From NCBI RefSeq assembly GCF_001592745.1, contig NZ_LUKD01000001.1, positions 1,955,890-2,019,889 on the forward strand: a stretch of DNA of 64,000 nucleotides, in the 5' to 3' direction. This DNA is from Bdellovibrio bacteriovorus. GTDB lineage: Bacteria; Bdellovibrionota; Bdellovibrionia; Bdellovibrionales; Bdellovibrionaceae. The notes under the pieces are model-generated. The model was not told where the DNA came from. It did no database searches and worked only from the letters and a program-made list of their open reading frames with translations. The position numbers and the translations under genes are program-made. Below are positions 26,456 through 35,061 of the stretch, piece after piece. Positions within the stretch are counted from its first letter, which is position 1. The number at the start of each line of letters is the position of its first letter.

Positions 26456-26554
26456 TAATTTCAGGTTGTTCCACCACCTCCGGTGGGGCTTCTCATTACG
26501 TTTTCATTTGAATATCAGGACCTTATCAGTTGGAAACAAAATAGGGTCCGTCTT

Positions 26555-26583
26555 TTGACCTTTACATGCCGCTTCTCTACAAA
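26555..26583 (+). promoter_or_regulatory. Candidate sigma-70 promoter of the porin-imelysin operon
   Basis: TTGACC, an exact 17-nt spacer, then TACAAA. It lies after the DUF1653 gene and about 25 nt before the porin-like ATG. I did not see a convincing Fur box overlapping it. Confidence 0.5.
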
Positions 26584-26608
26584 CGGGCCTCACGGAGAAG
26601 CAGTATTC

Positions 26609-27976
26609 ATGAAACGTTTGTTATTAGCTATTTTTACCCTTTCCAGTATCGCTAATGCCCAAGAGCCCACAAGCTCTTCAACAACGACAGCTCCGACGAC
26701 AGAAATCCAGGCCCCGGTATCGGCCCCAACAACAACTCCTATCGAAGAAGAAGACGAAGATGACGAAAGCCGTGAGGCAGCCGTATCGACTTCAACGGCA
26801 AATGGAAATGTTGAAAAGGCTTATCCTAAGTTTGAGTTTACGTCGTACGGTTACATCGTTTTCGGCCAACGCGAAACTTTCAAAACAGTACAAAACCTCA
26901 CTCCTATCACGCGCCGTGAAATGGACTTGGCAGAGATTGCCTTTGAAGGTGAGTACATTCTTTCTGACAGTTCCAAAATCGAGTTCGAAATCGAAATCGA
27001 ACACGGTGGTGTAGGAACTGTTGTCGAGTTTGATCCTTTTGAAGAGTTCGGTGAGTTCGAACAAGAAATCGAAAAGGGCGGTGAAGTCGTCCTTCCTGAA
27101 TTGTACTACAAAAAAACTTGGAAGAAGACGAACACCGCTTTGAAAGTGGGTAAGTTCCCATTGTTCATCGCCCTGGGTTCTGTTCAAACGAAGCCGCACA
27201 TGTACGCTTCGATCTTGGCTTCCGATCTTGAAGCTCGCATGATTCCATTGAACTGGACAGAAACGGGCGTTCAAGTAGAACAAAAATTTTCTGACTTCAC
27301 AGCGCGCCTGGGTGTTGTCAGTGGTTTGAACTCTGAGTTCTTCCGTACCTACAACTGGATCGGTGGCGGTTATCAACGTCACTTTGAAACAACAAATGCG
27401 GATGACCTTGCTACATTGGCAAGTATCGAGTGGGGAAGTGTTGCTAAAGGAAAGGGTTTTGCTCTTTCTTATTACGCAGGAAACACGACTGGCAACCGCT
27501 ACAAAGTCGACAAGTTGAAAGAGGATGCAGAAGTGACTCTTTGGACGTTGATGGGTGGTTACAAATTTGGTGGTTTTGGATTTAGCGGTGAAGTGATCGA
27601 AGGAACTTTGGAAAACTCCAATTTAGTTTCTGCGGCAAATGCGACTTTGGGTGGTTTGGCAAAACCAAAGGCGTTTGCTCCACTAGGTCACAAAGCCCGT
27701 TTAGAGTCTTTGCAAATCTATTACGATTTCGCATCTATCAGACTGACACCGTTCTTGAAATGGGAACACGTGAACACGTTTGAAGAAGTTGAAGGCAACA
27801 TCAACAAAAACCCTCGTTACGATGTGACTCGCAACTCGGGTGGCTTGATGTGGTTCTTTGATCAAGGGGCCTTCTTGAAAGCTCAGTACGCGACGGAAGT
27901 GACTGAACTTGAGGGCCTGCCTGAAACATATCAGGCAAACATTGCATTCGGTTTTGATATAGACAGTTTTAAATAA
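26609..27976 (+). CDS. Porin-like outer membrane protein of a metal-uptake operon
   Basis: 455 aa from ATG 26609, with signal peptide ending IANAQ. A Thr/Ser/Pro-rich linker and an acidic patch (EEEDEDDES) precede a beta-rich region with alternating hydrophobic strands and a C-terminal strand ending FGFDIDSFK. This fits a 14- to 18-strand outer-membrane barrel. The next two genes encode imelysin and a dihaem oxidoreductase, so the barrel may serve metal entry. The acidic stretch could collect cations, but that is inference. The long upstream in-frame extension to 26483 crosses the promoter and is not used. Confidence 0.7.
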   Translation: MKRLLLAIFTLSSIANAQEPTSSSTTTAPTTEIQAPVSAPTTTPIEEEDEDDESREAAVSTSTANGNVEKAYPKFEFTSYGYIVFGQRETFKTVQNLTPITRREMDLAEIAFEGEYILSDSSKIEFEIEIEHGGVGTVVEFDPFEEFGEFEQEIEKGGEVVLPELYYKKTWKKTNTALKVGKFPLFIALGSVQTKPHMYASILASDLEARMIPLNWTETGVQVEQKFSDFTARLGVVSGLNSEFFRTYNWIGGGYQRHFETTNADDLATLASIEWGSVAKGKGFALSYYAGNTTGNRYKVDKLKEDAEVTLWTLMGGYKFGGFGFSGEVIEGTLENSNLVSAANATLGGLAKPKAFAPLGHKARLESLQIYYDFASIRLTPFLKWEHVNTFEEVEGNINKNPRYDVTRNSGGLMWFFDQGAFLKAQYATEVTELEGLPETYQANIAFGFDIDSFK

Positions 27977-27995
27977 TCAATAAGGAGAAAAGCTC

Positions 27996-29081
27996 ATGAA
28001 AGCTTTGAAATTAATGGCTGCAGCTTTGGCCTTCGTAGGCGCAACGGCACAAGCGGCGACAAACCAAGAAATCATTAATCACGTTTCTTACAATGTGATT
28101 CTTGCAACCTACAACGACCTTGCTTCACAAGCGGCAAACTTAAATGCAGCCGTGAACACGTTGGCGGCAAACCCAACAGAAGCCAACCTTGCAAAAGCTC
28201 AAGATGCTTGGCGCGCAACTCGTATTCCTTGGGAAAGCTCAGAAGCTTTCTTGTTCGGTCCGGTAGATTCTTTGGGTATCGATCCTCTATTGGATACTTG
28301 GCCATTGAACATCTTGGATCTTGATTCTGTTTTGAAATCAAACCGCGCTATCACAACTGATTTCGTACGCGCTTTAGGAACAAACCTTCAAGGTTTCCAC
28401 ACAATCGAATATCTTTTGTTCGGTGACGGCAAATCAGCAAACACGAAGCCAGCTTCTGCTTTGACTGCAAAACAGTTTGAATACTTGAAAGCAACAACGG
28501 CTTTGTTGGCTGAAAACACGGCTTACCTTGCAAATTCTTGGTCTAAAAACTATGACCCAGAAAATCCATCAGCTCCAGGTTACGTTCAAGTGATCAGCAA
28601 CCCAGGATTCGACAATCCATTCTACTCTTCTGACAGAGCAGTTATGGAAGAATTCGTTCAGGGTATGATGGGCATCCTTGATGAAGTTGCTAACGGTAAA
28701 ATGTCAGACCCAATGGGTGCGGATATCAACTCTGCAAACATGGCATTGGTTGAGTCTCCGTTCTCTTGGAACTCTTTGAATGACTTCACAAACAACATCC
28801 GTTCTGTGTACAGCATCTACACTGGCCACTACAGAAGCACAAAAGGCCCTGGCGTAAAAGCTTTGGTTGAAAGAGTGGACGCGGCGTTGGCTGCCCGTGT
28901 TGAAGGCGAAATCTTGAATTGCATGCAGTTGATCCAAGCTATCCGTCCTGCGGGTGGTGGTGACTTCGGTCAAGCGATCTTCACTCCTGATGGTCGCGCC
29001 CGTGCTCAAAAAGCTATCGATGCTTTGAACGCTCTTCACGCAACAATGGAAAACGAAGTTCTTCCAACACTAGATATGTAA
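27996..29081 (+). CDS. Imelysin-family periplasmic protein
   Basis: 361 aa with signal peptide ending TAQA. The imelysin signature GFHTIEYLLFG (G-x-H-x-x-E) is at about residue 131; a second half carries GPGVKALVE and LNCMQLIQAI. Imelysins (IrpA/EfeO-M75 relatives) are periplasmic proteins of iron-regulated operons. It follows the porin-like gene by 19 nt with AAGGAGAAA and precedes the dihaem oxidoreductase, the usual partner in this type of operon. Confidence 0.88.
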   Translation: MKALKLMAAALAFVGATAQAATNQEIINHVSYNVILATYNDLASQAANLNAAVNTLAANPTEANLAKAQDAWRATRIPWESSEAFLFGPVDSLGIDPLLDTWPLNILDLDSVLKSNRAITTDFVRALGTNLQGFHTIEYLLFGDGKSANTKPASALTAKQFEYLKATTALLAENTAYLANSWSKNYDPENPSAPGYVQVISNPGFDNPFYSSDRAVMEEFVQGMMGILDEVANGKMSDPMGADINSANMALVESPFSWNSLNDFTNNIRSVYSIYTGHYRSTKGPGVKALVERVDAALAARVEGEILNCMQLIQAIRPAGGGDFGQAIFTPDGRARAQKAIDALNALHATMENEVLPTLDM

Positions 29082-29094
29082 TTTGGAGATTCCT

Positions 29095-30606
29095 ATGAAA
29101 GCCTGGATCTTACTTTCAGCTTTTAATATCTTCGTCGGAGGAGTTGCTTATGCGGCTCCTTCTGTCGATATGGACTATGTTCACGCGGTTAAATCCGGTG
29201 GTGACACGACGATCATGATAAAAGGGGAATCCATCCGGGCTTTCCGCAATCCTGCGACGAATCTGACTGAAGAGGAAATCGCACGTCATTTGACGGGCGA
29301 TGCTCTTTTTGAAAGAAATTTTTCCGACGATGCCAGCCGTTTTGATCACGGTTTGGGCCCAGTATTTAACAATACAAGTTGTAATGCCTGTCACTCCAAA
29401 GATGGACGTGGTGCTCTGCCGGTGATTCTTCCCGGGCAAGAGTGGGTGCAACTTCGTCAAAACGAATCTATCTTTTTGCGCATCAGTATCGAGGACGGCA
29501 TCCAACGTCCTAAAACTGCAGAGAACCATTGGGGTGCTCCGGTTGCGGTTCCCGGTTTTTCCGATCAACTTTTCCACTTAGGCTCTATGGGAGTCCGTAA
29601 AGATCTTCCCGGTGCAGGCCAAGCGCAAGTTTGGATGAAGTACGAGAAAAGTACATTCACTTACCCTGATGGCACAGCTGTGCAACTTCGTAAGCCTGTC
29701 TTTAAAATCACGGCCGCTTATGATGAATATTTTGACTCCGTGACAGGTGAAACGAAAAGTCGCTTGTATGAAAAAGACGTAAAAACAAGTCCGCGCATGG
29801 GAACTCCGATGATCGGCTTGGGGCTTCTTGAAGCTATTAAAGAATCAGACATTTTAGCTTTGGCCGCTCGTGATCTTTCCGCTGAAGGCGTAAAGGGCAC
29901 AGTGAACTGGGTGTTTGATATTGAAAAGGCCATGGCGAATGATCCCTATCCCGTATCGATGGGACGTTTTGGTTTGAAAAATAACACTCCTTCCGTATTG
30001 CACCAATCTTTGGGTGCTCTTCGCGGTGACATTGGTGTTACAAATTACGCGTTTCCGATGGAAAGTATTTTCGGAACGGCCTTGTTTGAATCATTTGTGC
30101 AAGATCCGAAAGCACCTGCTCCACTTGAAGCCAGTGATCAGGTGGCAAATGATCTGGTATTTTACTCGCAGACTTTGGCGGTGCCTTCACGTCGTAACGT
30201 GACAGAGGCGGAAGTTGTTCGTGGCGCTCAAATTTTCCATCAAGTCAGCTGCACAAGCTGTCACCAACCTAGTTTTGTGACGGGACCTCACAAAATCGCC
30301 GCTTTCAGCAATCAAAAAATTTATCCTTATACTGACATGCTTTTGCACGACATGGGTGAGGGACTTGCTGATGGACGCCAAGACTTCGATGCAAACGGAC
30401 GTCAGTGGAAGACTCGTCCCTTATGGGGCATGGGGCATACTCACACAATCAATCCTCGCGCGGGTTTCTTACACGACGGTCGCGCCCGTACGGTTGAAGA
30501 GGCCATCTTATGGCACGGTGGTGAAGGCGAGTATTCCAAAAACAAATTCGTAAATCTTCCCAAAGCGGACCGCTCCGCTTTGATTCAATTTATTCGTTCA
30601 CTTTAG
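29095..30606 (+). CDS. Dihaem (CxxCH) oxidoreductase of the imelysin operon
   Basis: 503 aa with a signal peptide (FNIFVGGVAYA). Two c-type haem motifs are present: CNACH near residue 96 and CTSCH near residue 387, with a cytochrome-peroxidase-like MauG/COG3488 layout (DGRGALPV after the first, LLHDMGEGLADG and HDGRARTVEEAILWHGGE late). In other bacteria this family accompanies imelysin in iron-uptake clusters and is often annotated as a thiol oxidoreductase. Start is ATG 29095 after GGAG, 13 nt after imelysin. Confidence 0.85.
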   Translation: MKAWILLSAFNIFVGGVAYAAPSVDMDYVHAVKSGGDTTIMIKGESIRAFRNPATNLTEEEIARHLTGDALFERNFSDDASRFDHGLGPVFNNTSCNACHSKDGRGALPVILPGQEWVQLRQNESIFLRISIEDGIQRPKTAENHWGAPVAVPGFSDQLFHLGSMGVRKDLPGAGQAQVWMKYEKSTFTYPDGTAVQLRKPVFKITAAYDEYFDSVTGETKSRLYEKDVKTSPRMGTPMIGLGLLEAIKESDILALAARDLSAEGVKGTVNWVFDIEKAMANDPYPVSMGRFGLKNNTPSVLHQSLGALRGDIGVTNYAFPMESIFGTALFESFVQDPKAPAPLEASDQVANDLVFYSQTLAVPSRRNVTEAEVVRGAQIFHQVSCTSCHQPSFVTGPHKIAAFSNQKIYPYTDMLLHDMGEGLADGRQDFDANGRQWKTRPLWGMGHTHTINPRAGFLHDGRARTVEEAILWHGGEGEYSKNKFVNLPKADRSALIQFIRSL

Positions 30607-30725
30607 GAAGTGTTTCATTATGACTGGTTCAGAAAATCTGGACCAGGACGTAGTGGAAGTTTTCAATCTTGTTATAGTACCATCGATATCAAGCTTCTAT
30701 TGGGGCTGGTAAGGAGGTGGTGCTT

Positions 30726-30773
30726 ATGGTTAATACATGTGACATAACCAAGGCGGAGGTGGCGGTTTCTTAG
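30726..30773 (+). CDS. 15-aa micro-ORF with consensus ribosome site
   Basis: ATG at 30726 is 6-7 nt after AAGGAGGTG, a near-complete anti-16S match that is stronger than most sites in the window. The product begins MVNTCDITKAEVAVS and stops. It may be a leader peptide, or the site may be a decoy inside a small RNA. There is no independent support for translation. Confidence 0.25.
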   Translation: MVNTCDITKAEVAVS

Positions 30774-30819
30774 AAACCCCAGGGCCTTCGCCTAGGATTC
30801 GAAAGAATTCTTAAACCTT

Positions 30820-30847
30820 AGAGCGACTCGAAAGAGTCGCTCTTTCT
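30820..30847 (+). terminator. Strong terminator between the uptake operon and cheA
   Basis: Perfect 10-bp stem AGAGCGACTC/GAGTCGCTCT capped by a GAAA tetraloop and followed by TTCTATTT. Confidence 0.85.
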
Positions 30848-30910
30848 ATTTCTGAGCTTTTCTAGATTATGTTTTATCCGTAACAGTCTTAAAAATATTC
30901 TCTGCAATCC

Positions 30911-30937
30911 TAACTTAAATACTGAATATTCCGATAA
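30911..30937 (+). promoter_or_regulatory. Sigma-28-type promoter for the cheA cluster
   Basis: TAACTTAA, an 11-nt spacer, then TCCGATAA (7/8 to the FliA -10). The -35 half is weak apart from TAA. The start would be about 40 nt before the cheA ATG, consistent with late flagellar/chemotaxis control. Confidence 0.45.
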
Positions 30938-30983
30938 ATTCCTAAGACTTCACACACTTGCGGAAAGCGGGAATTTTCAATTC

Positions 30984-32729
30984 ATGTCTGACGAAAATAA
31001 TATTAACGGAAATCCGGGACAGGATGACTCTGTCGTTCTGATCGACTTCGCGCAAGTGGAAGAAGTCTCTCGCGTCTTTTTTGAAGAATCCAAAGAGATT
31101 CTTGAAGAACTCGACGCGCAAATCTTAAAGCTGGAAGACGCGCCTTCAGATCAAGATCAGATCAATGTGCTGTTCAGAAAAGTGCATACCATCAAGGGCA
31201 GCGTGGGTGCCGTGCCTGGGGGGCAACTACTAGGTTCTTTAGCGCACGAATTTGAAGCTCTTTTAACTCGAATTAAACGCGAAAATCACACCGTCACCAA
31301 AGAGTGCATTGATCTATTTCTGAAGAGTTCGCGTATCATGAAAGTTTTAGCTCAGGCCTTGCGGGACAAAAGTGAACTGTATCCCGAAGAACTCAGCGAG
31401 GCGATTGAACTTATTGCGAGCTACGGTAGCTTTGACTCACTCAGTGAGGCGGGGACCGCAGTCGCAAAAACTCATAAGTCCCGTCCGACAAGCCAGGGAA
31501 TGAGTGCTGATGAACAAGGCGTGTGGTTGTCGCTAAATCAATTGAATGAATTTTTGCGCCTTTCCGGAGAACTTTTGGTTCTGAAGAACTTCTTTCAGAT
31601 GATGAACCAAACGGTGAACTTCCGTTTGCAACCAGAATTGTTTGAAAGACGCCAAGCGGATTTTTCTCAGAACTTGAATAAGATCAGTGATCAGTTTCAG
31701 CACCAGGTGCAAAGTGTTCGAAAAGAAAAAGCCAGCGAAAGCTTTAAGTCGTTGCAATTGCTTGTACGTCAGGCCTCGACAGAGCTGAATAAAAACGTTC
31801 AGCTGGAAATCCTGGGTGGGGACCTGATGATCGATAAGGGCTTGGGACAAGATCTTTATGAAGCCCTGGTACACATCGCCCGAAACTCGATTGACCACGG
31901 TATCGAGGATCAATTTGAGCGGGCTCTTCAAGGCAAATCTCCGATTGGAAACCTAACTCTTGAAATTGAAGAAAAAAATAACACCATTCATCTGTCCTTT
32001 AAAGACGATGGTAAGGGTCTGGATAAAGAACGCATTCTTCAACGAGCACTGAAAAATGCTCTGGTCTCTGAAGCTGAAGTTTCGCAGCTTTCGGATGAAC
32101 AGATATATAAATTTATCTTTCACGCCGGATTTTCGACAAAAGACAAAGTCACGACGATCTCGGGCCGAGGCGTCGGTATGGATATCGTATTTGCCATCGT
32201 TGAAAAATATCAAGGAAAGATCCGCATAGAGAATACGCCAGGTCAGGGGGCCTCTTTCCGCCTTGAAATTCCAGTGCCTCAACACATTATGGTGGAAAGT
32301 GCGTTACTGTGCTCTTGGAGTGACTTCCGTTTAGCGGTGCCATTGACTTCGGTGGCTCACATCAGTTCTTGTCAAGAACTGCAAATGACGACGGTGAATC
32401 ATCTGCGTTTCTGTCAGTTCAGTGGATTGACGGTTCCGTTATTAAATTATCACGAGATCTTAAACCATCATGTATCGGCAGCAGAAGATTTGGTTCGTGG
32501 TTCCTCGGCCGTATTTATTAGAGTCAAAGAAGGTGTATTCGCTCTTCTGGTTGATCGCATTGAGGCGCAAACGGATCTGGTTGTAAAAGGCTTCGGCAAT
32601 ATCGTCAAAGAACAGAAAGGCTTTAAAGGCGTTTCTATTTTGGCGGACGAAAAAGTAACTTACATTGTCGACCCAGAAAAGATGATTCAATTCCTATTTC
32701 AGCTCGAGACTATGCAGGAGGCCGCATGA
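30984..32729 (+). CDS. cheA: CheA-type chemotaxis histidine kinase
   Basis: 581 aa. Hpt domain 27-130 with phospho-accepting H68 in KVHTIKGSVG; a helical dimerisation region at about 185-250; HATPase with HIARNSIDHG, DDGKGLD and ISGRGVGMDIV; and a CheW-like C-terminal domain from about 430. The stretch after the Hpt (about 135-180) is too short for a P2 domain, so response-regulator docking must differ from E. coli. Overlaps the next gene by 4 nt. Phosphoryl transfer would be to the receiver of the downstream CheD-CheB fusion or to a CheY elsewhere; none is encoded here. Confidence 0.88.
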   Translation: MSDENNINGNPGQDDSVVLIDFAQVEEVSRVFFEESKEILEELDAQILKLEDAPSDQDQINVLFRKVHTIKGSVGAVPGGQLLGSLAHEFEALLTRIKRENHTVTKECIDLFLKSSRIMKVLAQALRDKSELYPEELSEAIELIASYGSFDSLSEAGTAVAKTHKSRPTSQGMSADEQGVWLSLNQLNEFLRLSGELLVLKNFFQMMNQTVNFRLQPELFERRQADFSQNLNKISDQFQHQVQSVRKEKASESFKSLQLLVRQASTELNKNVQLEILGGDLMIDKGLGQDLYEALVHIARNSIDHGIEDQFERALQGKSPIGNLTLEIEEKNNTIHLSFKDDGKGLDKERILQRALKNALVSEAEVSQLSDEQIYKFIFHAGFSTKDKVTTISGRGVGMDIVFAIVEKYQGKIRIENTPGQGASFRLEIPVPQHIMVESALLCSWSDFRLAVPLTSVAHISSCQELQMTTVNHLRFCQFSGLTVPLLNYHEILNHHVSAAEDLVRGSSAVFIRVKEGVFALLVDRIEAQTDLVVKGFGNIVKEQKGFKGVSILADEKVTYIVDPEKMIQFLFQLETMQEAA

Positions 32730-33490
32730 GTGACTTCTTTAGTGATGACTTTACGGCCGAGCTGAAAGCCTATTTCCTTGATAGCGTCTGCAAAGAGGCC
32801 GACAAATTCATTGATTTAACTGATGAGTCGACGTTACGTCGTATTCGTAACGAAGTGGGCGAGCAAACTCGCGCTTGGGCGGTCGACGCGAAAACGAATG
32901 AGTTCGTGCATTTTTCTCAATGGTTGGAATTATTTGAAGAGCGCACTCAAAGTTTTAAAGAACCCCGAGAGCTGATCAAATCTCTTAAAACACTGAAGGC
33001 CTATGCGGAAGCGTTGATTCAGGAAAAGGCAGATACCGCGGACCATCCCGTGCGCTTTGCACTTTCGGCAGAGCTTCGACAAGACGTTCAGCTTCTTCAT
33101 TGCCGTTGGGGAAATCAGGACTTCGCGATTCCATTGCTCAATGTCGTCGAGATCAGCAGTCAGATTCCACTGTATCCCTTGCCGGATAAAAAAGACGGCC
33201 TTATGGGCGTAATCCCTTTTCGTGGTGAAGCTGTTCCCGTGATCAGCTTTCACGATCACGGCTTTAATCATTCTGAAATTAAAAACACTTTTTATGTTAT
33301 CTGCGAGCATCAAGGCGTTCGCTTTTCTTTGCAGGTGACTGAAACCGATGACTTGATGAGCTTAAAAGAATCTGAACTGTTGAATGTCGAAAGCCATTCT
33401 ACGGTTATTCAGACTGCCTTTGTGTCGAAATTTTTTATTAAAGGTAACAAGAGCATCATGATTCTAGATCTTGAAAAACTGGTGGCATGA
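32726..33490 (+). CDS. CheW-domain coupling protein with N-terminal helical extension
   Basis: 254 aa. Residues about 1-105 are helical and charged with no family I recognise; about 112-252 are a CheW-like fold (VQLLHCRWGNQDFAIPLLNVVEI, then LMGVIPFRGEAVPVISF and SIMILDLEKL). CheW links receptors to CheA at the inner membrane. A normal CheW is about 150-170 aa, so the extension is notable and could bring a second binding function. It overlaps cheA and the cheD-cheB gene by 4 nt each. Confidence 0.8.
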   Translation: MSDFFSDDFTAELKAYFLDSVCKEADKFIDLTDESTLRRIRNEVGEQTRAWAVDAKTNEFVHFSQWLELFEERTQSFKEPRELIKSLKTLKAYAEALIQEKADTADHPVRFALSAELRQDVQLLHCRWGNQDFAIPLLNVVEISSQIPLYPLPDKKDGLMGVIPFRGEAVPVISFHDHGFNHSEIKNTFYVICEHQGVRFSLQVTETDDLMSLKESELLNVESHSTVIQTAFVSKFFIKGNKSIMILDLEKLVA

Positions 33491-35052
33491 TGAATACACA
33501 TTATTTGTTTCCTGGAAAATTAGCGGCCTTTAAAGAAGAAACCGTGATTTCAACTTTGCTGGGTTCCTGTGTCGCCGTTGCGATATTTGATCCCACGACA
33601 AAAATTGGCGGTTTGAATCACTATCTTTTGCCTGAAGGTCTGCCAGAGGAAAGTCAGAATAGCCGCTATGGCAGCTACGCGATTCCTCAACTCATTGAAG
33701 AGTGCGTTCGCTTGGGTGCCAATCGCAGCCGGATGCAGGCTAAAATTTACGGTGGCGGGAACGTCATCAGTGTTTCACAACTTGGCGACGGCATTGGTAA
33801 ACGCAACATTGAAATCGCTGAGCAACTGATGCGCGAATTCAACATCCCGATCATCGAACGCAATGTCGCCGGTGAAAATGCTCGCACCATTAAAATGAAT
33901 ACATCCACATTTGAAGTGATTCATAACTCGCCTCGCGACACGGGTTCTGTGGATAAACCTGTGGACGTATCTGGCTTCAGACCCTTGTCTATAGCGAAAA
34001 ACGTGAAAGTGCTCGTTGTTGATGATTCGGCAACGGTGCGTACTCTTTTCACGAATATATTTACGAAAAGTGGTTTGGAAGTCGTAGGCTCTGCCGCAGA
34101 TCCTTACCAGGCTCGCGAAATGATTCTTAGTAAGAAGCCTGACGTGATCACCTTAGATATTGAGATGCCGAAGATGTCTGGCGTGATGTTCTTGGAAAAA
34201 CTGATGAAACATCATCCGATTCCTGTCGTCATGGTTTCTTCATTGGCAAGCACGGGTGAAGCGGCACTGAAATCTTTAGAACTGGGCGCAGTTGAATTCG
34301 TTCACAAACCTTCGCAGTTTGATCCCGCTGTTCTAAAAGATCTTGCCGCAATGCTGGTGGATAAGGTGCGGGCAGCAGCCTCGGTGAATGTGTTGAAGAG
34401 ATTAAAAGAAACTCCGCCCGTTGTTGAAATTAAGACGACAGCGCCTGTAAAAATGAATGTGCGAAAAGCGGCTGAACTAAAAGTTGTTGTTTTGGGTGGC
34501 AATGCGGGCAGTGCGGATGCCGTAGAAAAATTTGTGAAAAATTTGGCCGCCGACACACCTCCCGTCGTGGTTGCGTGCAGCACCGTCGCGAATTTCGCGA
34601 CAGCTTTTATTAGTAAGTTAAAACAAGGTTCGAAAGTGACTCCTATTCTTGCAAAAGACGGAGAGTTTTTAAGAATGGGTCACGTCTATTTTATTCCTGC
34701 TGAACATCACGGAAAAATTCAGACGGGTGGAACGGGGCCGGTGCTAAATATCGCTAAGGGCACGCCTGTTTCGTCGCAGCTACCTTCGGCCAATGTTCTT
34801 TTCCAATCTGCCGCGCTGTCTTATTCAAAAGGTGTTTATGCGGTTTTATTGGGAGGCTTCGGCGCTGACGGCGTAGATGGTCTTATTGAGGTGCAGAAAA
34901 AAGGCGGTGCCACTGTGGTGCAGCACCCAGATGAGGCACAATTCCCGTATGGGCCACAGAAAGCCATTGAACTAGGAGTGGCGGATGAGATACTTAAGGC
35001 AGAGATGTTGGCGCATCATCTGATGCAGTATCGAAACCAAAACTTATACTAG
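33487..35052 (+). CDS. CheD-CheB fusion with inactive-looking methylesterase domain
   Basis: 521 aa in one frame. 1-150 is CheD with its Cys-His pair (C28 in LLGSCVAV, H45 in GLNHYLLP), the receptor glutamine deamidase. 172-290 is a receiver (D179/D180, phospho-acceptor D224, K274). 328-515 is a CheB methylesterase fold (PSANVLFQSAA, GGFGADG), but the Ser of G-A-S-T-G-G is Asn339 (LGGNAGS) and the His of Q-H-M-P is Ser365; only Asp461 of the triad remains. CheD and receiver look functional; the methylesterase does not. No CheR is nearby. Confidence 0.88.
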   Translation: MMNTHYLFPGKLAAFKEETVISTLLGSCVAVAIFDPTTKIGGLNHYLLPEGLPEESQNSRYGSYAIPQLIEECVRLGANRSRMQAKIYGGGNVISVSQLGDGIGKRNIEIAEQLMREFNIPIIERNVAGENARTIKMNTSTFEVIHNSPRDTGSVDKPVDVSGFRPLSIAKNVKVLVVDDSATVRTLFTNIFTKSGLEVVGSAADPYQAREMILSKKPDVITLDIEMPKMSGVMFLEKLMKHHPIPVVMVSSLASTGEAALKSLELGAVEFVHKPSQFDPAVLKDLAAMLVDKVRAAASVNVLKRLKETPPVVEIKTTAPVKMNVRKAAELKVVVLGGNAGSADAVEKFVKNLAADTPPVVVACSTVANFATAFISKLKQGSKVTPILAKDGEFLRMGHVYFIPAEHHGKIQTGGTGPVLNIAKGTPVSSQLPSANVLFQSAALSYSKGVYAVLLGGFGADGVDGLIEVQKKGGATVVQHPDEAQFPYGPQKAIELGVADEILKAEMLAHHLMQYRNQNLY

Positions 35053-35061
35053 GATTCTTTC

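Larger units (their letters stand above)
30685..30847 (+). ncRNA. Candidate structured small RNA or leader peptide transcript
   Basis: An extended -10 element (TGT then TATAGT, 30670-30678) would start a transcript near 30685 that ends at the strong terminator at 30820-30847, about 160 nt. Between them are AAGGAGGTGG (30711), a related AAGGCGGAGGTGG (30750), a hairpin GGTTA...TAACC (30729-30750) and AGGATTC-GAAA-GAATTCT (30794-30811). It matches no RNA family I know. The boundaries are inferred. Confidence 0.4.
30607..30983. other. Gene-poor region with stacked hairpins
   Basis: 377 bases between the dihaem oxidoreductase and cheA. In order: a 10-bp hairpin CTGGTTCAGA/TCTGGACCAG (30624-30646), an extended -10 box, a 15-codon ORF with an unusually full Shine-Dalgarno, two GAAA-looped hairpins ending in a terminator, AT-rich DNA and the cheA sigma-28-like promoter. 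The parts are listed separately. Confidence 0.7.

Noticed and set aside
26456-26608. Fur box for the porin-imelysin operon
   Set aside because: No segment resembles the GATAATGATAATCATTATC palindrome; only the sigma-70-type promoter is supported.
30685-30847. c-di-GMP-I riboswitch (merRNA-like) in the region before cheA
   Set aside because: The conserved GEMM core (CACGCACAGGG...GGGACGCAAAGCC type) is absent; only generic hairpins are seen.
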